DNA from: Austwickia sp. TVS 96-490-7B | GTDB taxonomy: Bacteria > Actinomycetota > Actinomycetes > Actinomycetales > Dermatophilaceae | Reading direction: 5' to 3' | Length of the DNA: 64,000 nucleotides | Assembly: GCF_019331795.1 (NCBI RefSeq) | Contig: NZ_JAHPZL010000003.1 | Span: 367,877-431,876 of the forward strand | Shown: in pieces, positions 17,602 through 27,599 of the stretch | Layout: each line of letters opens with the position of its first letter | How positions within the stretch are numbered: the stretch's first letter is position 1 | The notes under the pieces: model-generated | Seen by the model: the letters and a program-made list of their open reading frames with translations, nothing else | Database searches by the model: none | What the model was told of the DNA's origin: nothing | Made by a program: the position numbers and the translations under genes

Positions 17602-18738
17602 ATGGCTTCCACTTTTATCGACATCCACGTCCTACAGTCCGTCCCCCCAAGCAACCTCAACCGTGACGACACCGGCAGCCCGAAGAGCGCTATCTACGGA
17701 GGTGTCCAACGGACCCGGGTCAGTAGTCAGGCCTGGAAGCGAGCCACACGTGCCTACTTCGCCGAGCAGGTCGCTTCTGGTGGGGCGGACGTCAGTGATC
17801 TGGCGCTTCGCACCAAACGTACTGTCGCCCAGATCGCGGACCGATTGGTTTCGGCACACGGTTTCGCAGAGGAGGTCGCCACGACTCGCGCAGTCGAAGC
17901 TCTAGGTCTGTTGGGCTTCGCTCTGGAGAAGGGGCGGGCCAAGAAGGACGGTTCTGCAGAGCAGAACTTGACTGAGTATCTGACGTTTTTTAGCAATGCC
18001 CAGTTAGATCAGTTCGCCCAGATCGCAGCGGAGACCGATCCAGGAGCAAAGCTCGACAAGAAGGCTCTGATGTCGGCGGCTCAGGTCCGCAATGGCATTG
18101 AAGTGTCTCTCTTCGGACGAATGGTCGCCGATGATAAACAGCTTAACGTCGATGCCGCCTGCCAGGTGGCGCACGCCATTTCAACGCATGCGACGTCGGT
18201 GGAACATGACTACTACACGGCAGTGGATGACAAGTCACCTGCAGACAACGCCGGCGCCGGCATGCTGGGGACGGTAGAATACACCTCCGCCACGCTCTAC
18301 CGTTATGCCACCGTCGCTTTCGATCAACTTGTCAAAAACCTTGGCACCCGGGAAGCTGCATTGACCGCGACAGAGTCTTTCGTCGAGGCATTCGTACGCA
18401 GCATGCCGACCGGCAAACAGAACACTTTTGCTAATCACACACCGGTTGATGCTGTGATGGTTCAGGTGCGCACAGCACCGATTAATCTGGTCGGTGCCTT
18501 CGAAGAGGCGGTAGTCTCCGAGAGCGGATATGTCGAGCTGTCAGCGAAGGCGCTCGCAACATATGCGAGCGATATTCAGGAGCAATATGCTGGAGCTCCG
18601 CTGGCATCCTATATCGTTCGCGTCTCTCCTAAGGCGAGTGCACTGGATTCTCTCGGCACGGTCGTCACCCTCAACAAGCTAAGCGATGCCGTTGTGACTG
18701 CAATCCCGGACGCCGCCAAGTCGGGGGACGCCTCGTGA
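17602..18738 (+). CDS. cas7e: Cascade backbone subunit Cas7e (Cse4, CasC)
   Basis: The 378-residue protein is the Cas7 backbone subunit, six copies of which hold the crRNA in type I-E Cascade. It opens FIDIHVLQSVPPSNLNRDDTGSPKSAIYGGVQRTRVSSQAWKRA in register with other I-E Cas7 proteins, and contains EVSLFGRMVAD and the thumb-type segment near GTVEYTSATLYRYATV. The ribosome binding site is CAGGAG. The last 4 bases overlap the GTG start of cas5e. Confidence 0.97.
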   Translation: MASTFIDIHVLQSVPPSNLNRDDTGSPKSAIYGGVQRTRVSSQAWKRATRAYFAEQVASGGADVSDLALRTKRTVAQIADRLVSAHGFAEEVATTRAVEALGLLGFALEKGRAKKDGSAEQNLTEYLTFFSNAQLDQFAQIAAETDPGAKLDKKALMSAAQVRNGIEVSLFGRMVADDKQLNVDAACQVAHAISTHATSVEHDYYTAVDDKSPADNAGAGMLGTVEYTSATLYRYATVAFDQLVKNLGTREAALTATESFVEAFVRSMPTGKQNTFANHTPVDAVMVQVRTAPINLVGAFEEAVVSESGYVELSAKALATYASDIQEQYAGAPLASYIVRVSPKASALDSLGTVVTLNKLSDAVVTAIPDAAKSGDAS

Positions 18739-19463
18739 CTGTGCTGGCACTCCGGCTTGCCGGGCCGCTGCAATCGTGGGGTGATTCCAGTCGATTCACA
18801 CAACGTTTGACCCGAAGCGAACCAACAAAGAGCGGTGTCCTCGGCCTGCTGGCTGCAGCGGGGGGCAGACGACGTACGGATCCGATTGAGGACTTGGCTG
18901 GGTTGAAGTTCGGCGTCCGGGTGGATCAGCCCGGGCGTATCGTGCGGGATTTTCATACAGCTATTCGCTGGCAGGAGCAAAACCGTAAAGGTGAGTCGCC
19001 GTCGATGCCACTGTCATACCGATACTACGTGGCTGATGCAGTTTTTGTTGCCGCAGTCGAGGGAGACCGTGCCCTACTAGAAGGTTTGGCCGAGTCTTTG
19101 CGTGCACCAACTTTTCCCCTTTGCCTGGGGCGGCGCTCCTGCCCTGCAACGGGGAAAGTGAGCCTTGGCCTGCACGAGGGGCAGCTTGAACCAGTGCTTC
19201 GTGTGCTTGATTGGGAAGCTTCTCACTGGTATCAGCGCGAACAGGGACACACGGTTGACCTGGCTTTATTTCTTGATGCCGCGGCAACGGCTGTATTAGA
19301 GGACACTGTCTCCGAGGTAGTCAGGGATGTGCCAGTCTCGTTCGATCCAGAGCGACGAGAATATGGCTGGCGCAATGTGGTACAAGTAGCTCCTGAGCCA
19401 AAAAAGAATCCTCTCTGCACCACCACATCCATGGATTTCATGGCAGCCCTAGGGGGCGCATGA
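18735..19463 (+). CDS. cas5e: Cascade subunit Cas5e (CasD)
   Basis: Cas5e caps the 5' handle of the crRNA in Cascade. This 242-residue protein starts with GTG, overlapping the cas7 stop, and shows the family N-terminus LALRLAGPLQSWGDSSRFTQR. The segments RPTKSGVLGLLAAA-like (TKSGVLGLLAAAGG) and RAPTFPLCLGRRSCP are typical of I-E Cas5. It overlaps cas6e by 4 bp. Confidence 0.95.
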   Translation: MTVLALRLAGPLQSWGDSSRFTQRLTRSEPTKSGVLGLLAAAGGRRRTDPIEDLAGLKFGVRVDQPGRIVRDFHTAIRWQEQNRKGESPSMPLSYRYYVADAVFVAAVEGDRALLEGLAESLRAPTFPLCLGRRSCPATGKVSLGLHEGQLEPVLRVLDWEASHWYQREQGHTVDLALFLDAAATAVLEDTVSEVVRDVPVSFDPERREYGWRNVVQVAPEPKKNPLCTTTSMDFMAALGGA

Positions 19464-20125
19464 TGTATCTGACACGATTTCCGATCAACGTCGCTAGGCG
19501 TGGGGCGCGACATCTGCTCGTATCCCAGCAACGGATGCATGCTGCTGTCCTAGCTAGTTTCCCTCCTGATGGAGACTTGCCTCGGGCGCTCTGGCGTGTC
19601 GACTCGGGCGATCATCGCACCGATCTATTCATCATGAGTCCTAGCCGACCCGATCTGACTCACTTGGTGGAGCAGGCAGGGTGGCCCTCTCTTCCCGATA
19701 TGACCTGGAATACTGCTGATTACCTGCCATTCCTTGAGCGGTTGGAGGCGGGTCAGCGATGGGCATTCCGATTGACCGCTAATCCGGTTCGGAGCGTTCC
19801 CGTTCCAGGTGGGAGCCGAGGCCAGGTCAAAGCTCATGTGGCTGTGGCTCATCAGCAGAAGTGGTTATTAAGTCGCACTGATCAACTCGGTTTTACGGTC
19901 CCGAATGGTCCCCATGGTCAGCCACAAGTAGTGGTGAAGGATCGCCGTACTGCCAGATTCGAACGTCGACACGCTGAATCGGGCAGGGATGTCACTGTGG
20001 CGATGGCGACATTCGACGGCGTGTTGGATGTGACTGATGCGGGCAGACTCCGGCAGGCTTTGACACATGGGGTGGGGAGGGCCAAATCCTACGGGTGCGG
20101 CCTCCTGACGTTGGCTCGATTGTGA
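19460..20125 (+). CDS. cas6e: CRISPR RNA endonuclease Cas6e (CasE, Cse3)
   Basis: Cas6e cuts the pre-crRNA at the base of the repeat hairpin and stays bound to the 3' handle. The 221-residue protein begins MMYLTRFPINVARRGARHLL; His27 (MHAAV) is at the position of the catalytic His known in other Cas6e proteins. The C-terminal Gly-rich loop GVGRAKSYGCGLLTLARL is intact. The substrate is visible in the array: a 6-bp CCCCGC/GCGGGG stem. It is followed by cas1 7 bp downstream. Confidence 0.95.
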   Translation: MMYLTRFPINVARRGARHLLVSQQRMHAAVLASFPPDGDLPRALWRVDSGDHRTDLFIMSPSRPDLTHLVEQAGWPSLPDMTWNTADYLPFLERLEAGQRWAFRLTANPVRSVPVPGGSRGQVKAHVAVAHQQKWLLSRTDQLGFTVPNGPHGQPQVVVKDRRTARFERRHAESGRDVTVAMATFDGVLDVTDAGRLRQALTHGVGRAKSYGCGLLTLARL

Positions 20126-20132
20126 GGTAGCG

Positions 20133-21083
20133 ATGATGAAGCCGGTTCCAGGGATGCCGCCGCCTGATCTGGGGCAACTTGTCCGAGCTCAGGACAGAAT
20201 CAGCTTCATCTATGTGGAACGATGCACCGTTCATCGGGATGGCAATGCAGTGACTGCCACCGATGAGCGGGGCATCGTGCACATCCCTTCTGCGTCGCTT
20301 GGAGCCTTATTGCTAGGACCTGGGACCAGAGTGACGCATCAGGCGATGATGCTGCTCGCAGAGAGTGGCTCTACAGCGGTCTGGGTTGGCGAGCGAGGCG
20401 TTCGGTATTACGCACATGGACGTGCGTTGGCTCAGTCTTCCCGATTGCTTGAAGCTCAAGCAATCGCTGTCACTAATCAGTCATCGCGATTGAGGGTGGC
20501 TAGGGAAATGTATGCTATGAGATTCCCGGATGAGGATGTATCTCAGTTAACGATGCAGCAGTTGCGTGGCCGTGAAGGCGCAAGGGTACGACGCGTCTAT
20601 CGTGATGCTGCTGCTGAGTACGGAGTGATCTGGGATCGCCGCGATTATCAGCCGGATGATTTTGATGCCTCCGACACGGTGAATCAGGCCCTGTCCGCAG
20701 CAACGACATGCCTTTACGGCATCACCCATGCAGTGATTGTCGCGCTTGGCTGCTCACCAGGACTCGGTTTTGTCCACACTGGCAAAGACCGGTCCTTCGT
20801 GTTTGACATCGCTGATCTTTACAAGGCAGAAGTCGCTATCCCGATAGCGTTCGAGGTGGCTTCACGAGAACCTGAGGATGTTGGCGGAGAGACACGACGT
20901 GCCGTCAGGGACGCCGTACACGAGAGTAAGATCTTGGAGCGCTGTACTCGTGATATCAAAACGCTGCTGCTTCCTGGTGAACAGGATGATATCGTTGAAT
21001 GGGGCACCGTTGAACTATGGGACGGAGGCGATCGTACTGTGACTGGGGGCACCAATTACGGCGCTGAAGAGGATAATGATTAA
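20133..21083 (+). CDS. cas1e: Spacer-integration endonuclease Cas1 (type I-E)
   Basis: Cas1 (316 residues) catalyses spacer integration with Cas2. Visible metal ligands of the family are the Glu in LRGREGARVRRVY, the His in GLGFVHTGKDRSFVFD and the Asp in FDIADLYK. All are present, so acquisition should be possible. Two adjacent ATGs (20133, 20136) are both usable. The stop overlaps the start of cas2 by one base. The acidic C-terminal tail (GAEEDND) is typical of I-E Cas1. Confidence 0.97.
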   Translation: MMKPVPGMPPPDLGQLVRAQDRISFIYVERCTVHRDGNAVTATDERGIVHIPSASLGALLLGPGTRVTHQAMMLLAESGSTAVWVGERGVRYYAHGRALAQSSRLLEAQAIAVTNQSSRLRVAREMYAMRFPDEDVSQLTMQQLRGREGARVRRVYRDAAAEYGVIWDRRDYQPDDFDASDTVNQALSAATTCLYGITHAVIVALGCSPGLGFVHTGKDRSFVFDIADLYKAEVAIPIAFEVASREPEDVGGETRRAVRDAVHESKILERCTRDIKTLLLPGEQDDIVEWGTVELWDGGDRTVTGGTNYGAEEDND

Positions 21084-21448
21084 TGGTAGTGGTGGTGTTA
21101 ACTGCTTGTCCGGCAGGGCTTCGCGGCTACTTGACGCGTTGGCTCTTGGAGATTAGCCCCGGTATCTTTGTGGGTCATGTGACTTCTCGGGTCCGTGATC
21201 TACTCTGGATGCAAGTGGTCGACCTCGCGAAGGATGGAAGAGCGCTGATGGTTCACTCTGTGCGAGGTGAACAACGGCTCGCCTTCCGAGTCCATCGACA
21301 TGACTGGACACCAACGGATTTCGATGGAATTGAGCTAATGATGCGCCCCACTGAACCCACCATAGGAGCCGGTGGCATGCGGCACGGCTGGAGCAAGGCC
21401 AGCCGGTACCGCAAGTCCCAACGAAGCAAAGTGAAGAAAAACGAGTAG
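21083..21448 (+). CDS. cas2e: Spacer-acquisition protein Cas2 (type I-E)
   Basis: Cas2e (121 residues) begins MVVVVLTACPAGLRGYLTRWLLEISPGIFVG, the I-E Cas2 signature, and includes SRVRDLLW. The family core is about 95 residues; here a Gly-rich and then very basic tail (WSKASRYRKSQRSKVKKNE) extends it. It is the last gene of the operon and ends only 30 bp before the first repeat, so part of the CRISPR leader must lie inside its 3' end. Confidence 0.95.
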   Translation: MVVVVLTACPAGLRGYLTRWLLEISPGIFVGHVTSRVRDLLWMQVVDLAKDGRALMVHSVRGEQRLAFRVHRHDWTPTDFDGIELMMRPTEPTIGAGGMRHGWSKASRYRKSQRSKVKKNE

Positions 21449-21478
21449 ACTGCTGCACGAACCTGCAGGTCAGCAAGC
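21449..21478 (+). promoter_or_regulatory. Very short CRISPR leader-side gap
   Basis: Only 30 bp separate the cas2 stop from the first repeat, and they contain GAACCTGCAGG, whose GAACC matches the repeat 3' end. The array is read from here: the repeats at this end are uniform and those at the far end are degenerate, as expected when new spacers enter next to cas2. Promoter and leader signals probably overlap cas2 coding sequence. Confidence 0.5.
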
Positions 21479-24400
21479 GTATTCCCCGCACTCGCGGGGA
21501 TGAACCCAGCTTCAACGACAAGCGAACCTTTGATCTGTTGTATTCCCCGCACTCGCGGGGATGAACCTCCCATCATGCGGATCGTGCGCTGTCGCAGGTC
21601 GTATTCCCCGCACTCGCGGGGATGAACCTTGCTCGGGGTTTTCTTGGGCGTATTTAGCTACGTATTCCCCGCACTCGCGGGGATGAACCGAATGCTCAAG
21701 AAGGTTTATCGGATACCGCTAAGTATTCCCCGCACTCGCGGGGATGAACCGTGGCAGACATGGGCACTCCGGTGCGTCGTCGGGTATTCCCCGCACTCGC
21801 GGGGATGAACCGTAACGTCGCTAAAACTTGTCCCTAAAGTCGACGTATTCCCCGCACTCGCGGGGATGAACCTAGCTGTTTTGTAGGCTGTCATGCGCTC
21901 TCCGAGTATTCCCCGCACTCGCGGGGATGAACCTATGAAGAGCTTGCTGCCCGCATTGGCGGGTCGGTATTCCCCGCACTCGCGGGGATGAACCTCAGAA
22001 CCATCGCATCCCGAGCCAGACATTTCTGTATTCCCCGCACTCGCGGGGATGAACCGGAGAAACAAAATGATCGATCATCTGCGATCTGGTATTCCCCGCA
22101 CTCGCGGGGATGAACCGAAAACCCCGAGCAATTCCAACGCTGGACGCTCGTATTCCCCGCACTCGCGGGGATGAACCGGAGATGACATGGTTAGTGACGC
22201 AGACCTGGGGGTATTCCCCGCACTCGCGGGGATGAACCGGTTCCTGATGTGGCGGCGTTGTCGTCGACCGCGTATTCCCCGCACTCGCGGGGATGAACCT
22301 CTCCCTCGCAGGAACCACCGGAAACGCCGGTGGTATTCCCCGCACTCGCGGGGATGAACCGCTGGAACAGGAACACCACCACCACCTGGTGTCGTATTCC
22401 CCGCACTCGCGGGGATGAACCGTGACGCTGGATCGACTCCGGGGAGGATGTCTCGTATTCCCCGCACTCGCGGGGATGAACCCACTAGCACCAGTCGCAG
22501 CGACACCAGCAGTCGGTATTCCCCGCACTCGCGGGGATGAACCTACACCGGAAACAAAGCCGCAATTCCAAGTGGCGTATTCCCCGCACTCGCGGGGATG
22601 AACCGCATTGCCGCTATCTGGTGGTCACTGCTACCATGTATTCCCCGCACTCGCGGGGATGAACCCGGACGGTGCTACCTAGAGTGGTCCGCACCAGAGT
22701 ATTCCCCGCACTCGCGGGGATGAACCTCAACAACGACGCCCATGGTTCAATGTCAGGGCGTATTCCCCGCACTCGCGGGGATGAACCCCCATCACACCCA
22801 CCGCCGGGATGAGGGTGACAGTATTCCCCGCACTCGCGGGGATGAACCGGCAGCCTCAAAATCAAGCTCCCTCTTCCATGCGTATTCCCCGCACTCGCGG
22901 GGATGAACCTCACGCATGATCGAAGACCTCATGGCGGCCAAAGTATTCCCCGCACTCGCGGGGATGAACCAACACACCACGGCCCCCGCCACCACAGCGG
23001 GGGGTATTCCCCGCACTCGCGGGGATGAACCTGTCTAGCTCGGGATGCGATGGTTCGGATGCGAGTATTCCCCGCACTCGCGGGGATGAACCTGTCTGCT
23101 ACTCGGTCTGTGCCCTTGAGTGCTGGTATTCCCCGCACTCGCGGGGATGAACCGATGGGGTGGGAGGAGACCATATCCCTCCCACCGTATTCCCCGCACT
23201 CGCGGGGATGAACCGTCGTCACCGCATGGGACGACAGCGGACCCACCGTATTCCCCGCACTCGCGGGGATGAACCGCGACGATCTCATCGTCCAGGCACC
23301 ATCTGACGGTATTCCCCGCACTCGCGGGGATGAACCCGCTATCGCCCTCGTAGACATGATCCGCATCGAGTATTCCCCGCACTCGCGGGGATGAACCCTC
23401 ATCATCATGTCCACCCGCGGCGACTCCCGCGTATTCCCCGCACTCGCGGGGATGAACCTCTGTCCCAGGGGACCGCAAGGAAACATGGACCGTATTCCCC
23501 GCACTCGCGGGGATGAACCGTCGCTGAAATTGCCCCTCCGGTTCGCGTTACTGTATTCCCCGCACTCGCGGGGATGAACCTGCGCCTCGCGTCGATCCAA
23601 TCATCCATTCTGAGTATTCCCCGCACTCGCGGGGATGAACCTGGTGGGCGCACCGACGAGCTGGAACTTGATTTGTATTCCCCGCACTCGCGGGGATGAA
23701 CCCGGACGATGTCCTACCTGACCACCGCTGAGGCTGTATTCCCCGCACTCGCGGGGATGAACCCCATCACATGATCACTCAGTACCAGCTGACCACGTAT
23801 TCCCCGCACTCGCGGGGATGAACCGGTTCTGCTCGACCATGACCACTCACAACCGCTGTATTCCCCGCACTCGCGGGGATGAACCCTGCCAGGCGTCGGC
23901 AATCAAGCCTGGTGACAGGTATTCCCCGCACTCGCGGGGATGAACCTGTGGGGAAGATCACAAAAATTCCGGGAAATATGTATTCCCCGCACTCGCGGGG
24001 ATGAACCTGAGCCCCAGCCCGATCTCTTCGATTGTGTCACGTATTCCCCGCACTCGCGGGGATGAACCGACGAATCCCATTCATTCGCATATCCAGGTAC
24101 GGTATTCCCCGCACTCGCGGGGATGAACCTATCCCCAACGACAGGAATATCCTTCGTCGTGGGTATTCCCCGCACTCGCGGGGATGAACCTTTTCCGTAT
24201 AGCGCGTTCAACATGAGTTTAGCGTATTCCCCGCACTCGCGGGGATGAACCCTGGACGGGCAGAAGGGCACGCTGACCGTAACCGTATTCCCCGCACTCG
24301 CGGGGATGAACCTGTGACTGGCACGTCTAGCCCGGCTGGCCTGCCGTATTCCCCGCACTCGCGGGGATGAACCGCGGTCAACGCGATTGAGAACTTCACC

Positions 24401-27400
24401 GACATCGTATTCCCCGCACTCGCGGGGATGAACCGGACGTGGGCGGACCCCCACCACCTCTAACCTCGTATTCCCCGCACTCGCGGGGATGAACCGGAGG
24501 CTGTGGCTGACTCGACTCTGGTCTACACGTATTCCCCGCACTCGCGGGGATGAACCCAACGCTGGCATCGCCCGACGCCTGGGAGTCAGGTATTCCCCGC
24601 ACTCGCGGGGATGAACCGACATTCATCCGAGATATCAACGTCGTGAACTGGTATTCCCCGCACTCGCGGGGATGAACCGACATGGCCGCAACATCAGGGA
24701 CCTGGACTTTAGTATTCCCCGCACTCGCGGGGATGAACCGGATATGCCGACCGAAGCGGCACGTGAGGACGAGTATTCCCCGCACTCGCGGGGATGAACC
24801 TCCCTCCGCCTGCGTGAGGAACATGCGCCCCGAGTATTCCCCGCACTCGCGGGGATGAACCGCCCATTCAACAAAAGACTGAATATCCAACCCTGTATTC
24901 CCCGCACTCGCGGGGATGAACCTTTCTATTGCGGTCCTCAAGACAAGATGATTATGTATTCCCCGCACTCGCGGGGATGAACCGGCGCATGGTCAATGTC
25001 GCTGAGGCAATCCATAGTATTCCCCGCACTCGCGGGGATGAACCACTCAGCAAGAAGCCGTGGGGGAGCCAAGGAATGTATTCCCCGCACTCGCGGGGAT
25101 GAACCTCGACACGGTTGGCTCAGGCGGGCCTGGATACGGTATTCCCCGCACTCGCGGGGATGAACCTGGCCCGAATATGTCTTCCGAGTCCACGGCGACG
25201 TATTCCCCGCACTCGCGGGGATGAACCGGGCATCACCCTGAAGACCAGCGACGTATCGGTGTATTCCCCGCACTCGCGGGGATGAACCTATCCCGCCTAG
25301 ACTTGATGGCCTCTGCGCTCTGTATTCCCCGCACTCGCGGGGATGAACCCCGGTGATGATATTCGTCCATCAACTGAGTTGCGTATTCCCCGCACTCGCG
25401 GGGATGAACCGATTGACCAGTCGTGATTCCTGCGCTGCCGTCAGTATTCCCCGCACTCGCGGGGATGAACCGTCTGACGCGGATAACACGTCAGACAACA
25501 CGTCGTATTCCCCGCACTCGCGGGGATGAACCCCGCCGTACCGGCGCCCAGCTGGACACGGGCACGTATTCCCCGCACTCGCGGGGATGAACCGTGGGGG
25601 CGGCATGGCTCGTCGAGCAATTTGATGTATTCCCCGCACCCGCGGGGATGAACCGTGTTTTTGGTGTCGTCTTTCTGATCGTCCTCGGTATTCCCCGCAC
25701 CCGCGGGGATGAACCGAACCAGGTCAACCCCGTGGTCGCGTCTCGACAGTATTCCCCGCACCCGCGGGGATGAACCCGACGGATAACACTAATCGAGCAT
25801 CCCATGTATGTATTCCCCGCACCCGCGGGGATGAACCCCCCCCTCTCCCACGGAGGGGGGTTAACGCGTTAGTATTCCCCGCACCCGCGGGGATGAACCG
25901 GCAGTGATGGATACCTCCGTGTGCTAGTCGATGTATTCCCCGCACCCGCGGGGATGAACCACGGCAGGTCGCAGAGCTGGAGGAGTGCTCAGGGTATTCC
26001 CCGCACCCGCGGGGGTGAACCTTGTCGGTTGCCACCGGCGCGGGGTGGTTCCCGGTATTCCCCGCACCCGCGGGGATGAACCTGGCACCAAAATTAATCC
26101 TCGGCCGTGGCTCGTGTATTCCCCGCACCCGCGGGGATGAACCGGGTGTCCGGCGTGTTGACCGAAGGCCCCGTGTGTATTCCCCGCACCCGCGGGGATG
26201 AACCGTGCCCGCTGCCGGGCAGCCGGTCCCCCAGCTGGTATTCCCCGCACCCGCGGGGATGAACCCAGAATTGCCGCACCTACACCAAGAGCAATAATGT
26301 ATTCCCCGCACCCGCGGGGATGAACCAGAAGCTGAAACGCTGTGGTGGGTCATGGAGAGGTATTCCCCGCACCCGCGGGGATGAACCGCTGTGCTGTTCT
26401 GCGCCGCCATGAGCGCCGCCGTATTCCCCGCACCCGCGGGGATGAACCGCAGGATCCCGACTGACGTGGTCTTGCCGGTCTGTATTCCCCGCACCCGCGG
26501 GGATGAACCTCGGTACAGGGTGCCGGTGCCGATCTGAACCTCGGTACAGGGTGCCGGTGCCGATCTGGTCGACGTATTCCCCGCACCCGCGGGGATGAAC
26601 CGGTCACCGCAACGACGGCGTACATCGACCCGAGGTATTCCCCGCACCCGCGGGGATGAACCGGGTGGGCCCGTGCACATTCCCACCTCCCCAGGGTATT
26701 CCCCGCACCCGCGGGGATGAACCGCAGGATCCCGACTGACGTGGTCTTGCCGGTCTGTATTCCCCGCACCCGCGGGGATGAACCTCGGTACAGGGTGCCG
26801 GTGCCGATCTGGTCGACGTATTCCCCGCACCCGCGGGGATGAACCGGTCACCGCAACGACGGCGTACATCGACCCGAGGTATTCCCCGCACCCGCGGGGA
26901 TGAACCGCTGTGCTGTTCTGCGCCGCCATGAGCGCCGCCGTATTCCCCGCACCCGCGGGGATGAACCTACCTGTCACATCGCAGGTCAGACGGTACGAAC
27001 GTATTCCCCGCACCCGCGGGGATGAACCGTTGTTTTACACACGACCAACGGACTACCCCCGGTATTCCCCGCACCCGCGGGGATGAACCGCTAGCTGCCG
27101 CCCAGAAAGCGGCGCTGCGTGCGTATTCCCCGCACCCGCGGGGATGAACCGGTGTACTGCCGCGGTGCCCGACTGGTGGTGCCGTATTCCCCGCACTCGC
27201 GGGGATGAACCGGGGGGCTTCAGGTGTAGCGAACACGGTCGGTCGTATTCCCCGCACTCGCGGGGATGAACCCGGCGCGATCCACGAGGCCGACGGCTGC
27301 CATGTGTATTCCCCGCACTCGCGGGGATGAACCCACCCACCGTCGACCATGACCGCCGCACCATCGGTATTCCCCGCACCCGCGGGGATGAACCATGTCC

Positions 27401-27577
27401 TCAACGCTGCACAAAGAATGTACGCATGTATTCCCCGCACACGGGGGGATGAACCATGTGCATGCATCGCGCGCGCCCCAGGCGAGAAGTATTCCCCGCA
27501 CCCGCGGGGATGAACCCGCTGGAATGTCAGCACCCGGCACGTCCCGCCCGTATTCCCCGCACTCGCCGGGTTGAACC
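21479..27577 (+). CRISPR. Type I-E CRISPR array, 100 repeats and 99 spacers
   Basis: The repeat is 28 nt. It starts GTATTCCCCGC, has loop ACTC or ACCC, then GCGGGG, and ends ATGAACC, with a 6-bp CCCCGC/GCGGGG stem. Units repeat every 61 bp (33-nt spacers). I stepped through all start positions and counted 100 repeats, with two exceptions to the spacing: a 34-nt spacer after the repeat at 25810 and a 64-nt spacer after the repeat at 26482. Repeats 1-68 carry loop ACTC, 69-93 ACCC, 94-96 ACTC, 97 and 99 ACCC. Repeat 98 (27428, CACACGGGGGG) and repeat 100 (27550, CTCGCCGGGTTG) are degenerate, and repeat 75 (25994) has one A-to-G change. Several spacers near 26.4-26.9 kb are duplicated. Long open frames inside the array are artefacts of the repeat. 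Confidence 0.99.
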
Positions 27578-27599
27578 GGTATCGGTCGAATTGCACATC

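Noticed and set aside
21706-27596. Long minus-strand open frames that encode repeated RFIPASAGNT / VHPRECGEY / GSSPRVRGI units, up to 429 residues
   Set aside because: They are the CRISPR repeat read in its three minus-strand frames. The 61-bp period rotates the frame at each unit, and the repeat has no stop on that strand. Spacers differ entirely, so these are not proteins.
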